DNA from: Flavobacteriaceae bacterium
GTDB taxonomy: Bacteria > Bacteroidota > Bacteroidia > Flavobacteriales > Flavobacteriaceae
Assembly (NCBI GenBank): GCA_009827225.1
Contig: WUAI01000006.1
Coordinates: forward strand, 62,001-126,000
Direction of reading: 5' to 3'
DNA: 64,000 bases
Under the pieces are notes generated by a model, which was not told where the DNA came from, made no database searches, and saw only the letters and a list, made by a program, of their open reading frames with translations. Below, piece by piece: positions 63,520-64,000 of this stretch (position 1 is the stretch's first letter; each line of letters opens with the position of its first letter). The translations under genes were made by a program, and so were the position numbers.

Positions 63520-63546
63520 TATATTCTAAATTCATTTATTTCATAT

Positions 63547-64000
63547 ATGGCAAAAAATGAACCCATAAAACAACACTACATACCTCGTTCTTATCTTAAA
63601 AATTTTGGTGTTGAAGGAAAAAACGGCAACTATTTTGTTGATGCCTACAAGTTAGAAGATGAATTTCTGCTGGAACAAATAAGTACAAAAAGTATTTGCT
63701 TTAAAAAGAATCTATACACAATTCCCAATGCCGAAGTCGATAAGAAATATGCTTTGGAACATCACTATGCTGAACAGGTAGAATCAGAGTTTCCAAAGAT
63801 TTATGCGCTACTGATAGATGAAAAGGTAATGGTTCTGACGCCTGAACAAAAAAGACAGGTGTTGTACGTTTGCCTATCACTCTACTTCCGTACCCCAAAA
63901 GTTCTTAATCATCAGAATGTGTTCACTGACCAGATTTTAGATAGGATGTTGCTCTATGCTGATGCTAACGGCAATGTAAAGTTCACTTTTGAAGAGGAGA
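63547..64000 (+). CDS. DUF4238 domain protein (3' end outside window)
   Basis: From the ATG at 63547 the frame stays open to the window edge (about 151 residues seen). The start carries the DUF4238 signature KQHYIPRSYLKNFG, followed by KSICFKKNLYTIPN and LYFRTPKVLNHQ. The family function is unknown; members are often found in accessory and mobile regions. No metal-binding motif is seen. It is probably a separate accessory gene of the same element. Confidence 0.8.
   Translation, partial: MAKNEPIKQHYIPRSYLKNFGVEGKNGNYFVDAYKLEDEFLLEQISTKSICFKKNLYTIPNAEVDKKYALEHHYAEQVESEFPKIYALLIDEKVMVLTPEQKRQVLYVCLSLYFRTPKVLNHQNVFTDQILDRMLLYADANGNVKFTFEEE

Noticed and set aside
39204-64000. Integrase or transposase genes in the island
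   Set aside because: None of the frames carries a tyrosine or serine recombinase or DDE motif; the integrase must lie beyond the right edge if the element is complete.
1-64000. CRISPR arrays
   Set aside because: No regularly spaced direct repeats of 25-40 bases and no cas genes were seen.

Overview
The window is a stretch of a Flavobacteriaceae (Bacteroidota) genome. Three things point there: the gene content (T9SS type A sorting tails, DUF3822, HYC_CC_PP and DUF6660 small proteins, an RteC/MobABC-type element); the promoters, which carry the Bacteroidota -7 box TAnnTTTG, sometimes with a TTTG -33 box; and the near absence of Shine-Dalgarno sequences. The species cannot be named from the sequence alone.

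Bases 1 to about 39,190 are ordinary chromosome. In order they hold: RNase Z (cut by the window edge) and pdxH; a tightly packed polyphosphate cluster (SixA-like phosphatase, ppk1, ppx); a minus-strand dnaX-miaE-nucleotidase operon, divergent from the RNase P RNA gene; two paralogues of a small STAS-like family, with a third at 25.2 kb; rsmD and DUF3822; a RecD/PIF1-like helicase; a KdsB-KdnB fusion and an acyltransferase; a T9SS-secreted LVIVD-repeat protein; yebC; a gcvT-SDR-phhB operon; the NAD(P)HX repair enzyme; a TlpA-like lipoprotein; hutH overlapping a T9SS cargo gene; clpC with a DksA-like gene; gyrA; a TPR protein; an NlpC/P60 protein with a thiolase; a PgpH-like HD phosphodiesterase; a NagB/PIG-L fusion; and tRNA-Arg(TCT), with three copies of a 27-bp palindromic repeat around it.

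From about 39,190 to the right edge the window is the left part of an integrative and conjugative or mobilizable element. Its likely left junction is a 15-bp copy of the 3' end of a tRNA-Pro gene. Then come rteC, a coupling protein (MobC type), a DUF5712/MobB relaxase, a BfmA/BtgA protein, an inverted-repeat-rich stretch that may be oriT, a RadC-like JAB protein and ssb. The cargo is a plus-strand heavy-metal island. It holds a HYC_CC_PP protein, a CusA-type RND pump with TolC and CusB partners, two DUF3347 copies, an acetolactate-decarboxylase-like lipoprotein, an HMA-AraC hybrid regulator, the CopA copper ATPase, a PepSY membrane protein, DUF6660, a TonB-dependent receptor, a Fur-family repressor, DUF3703 and a Zn/Cd-type P-type ATPase. 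A DUF4238 gene runs off the right edge. No integrase and no conjugative pilus (tra) genes are visible, so the element continues beyond the window.

The island makes sense as a metal detoxification module. CopA and the Zn/Cd ATPase would move ions across the inner membrane. The CusA/CusB/TolC pump would expel Cu(I)/Ag(I) across the outer membrane, and the Met/Cys/His-rich DUF3347 and metal-binding segments would pass ions along. The AraC-like and Fur-like proteins would sense metal. The least explained items are a 90-bp three-way-junction inverted-repeat structure just before cusA, the acetolactate-decarboxylase-like lipoprotein inside the copper cluster, and the STAS-like paralogue family.
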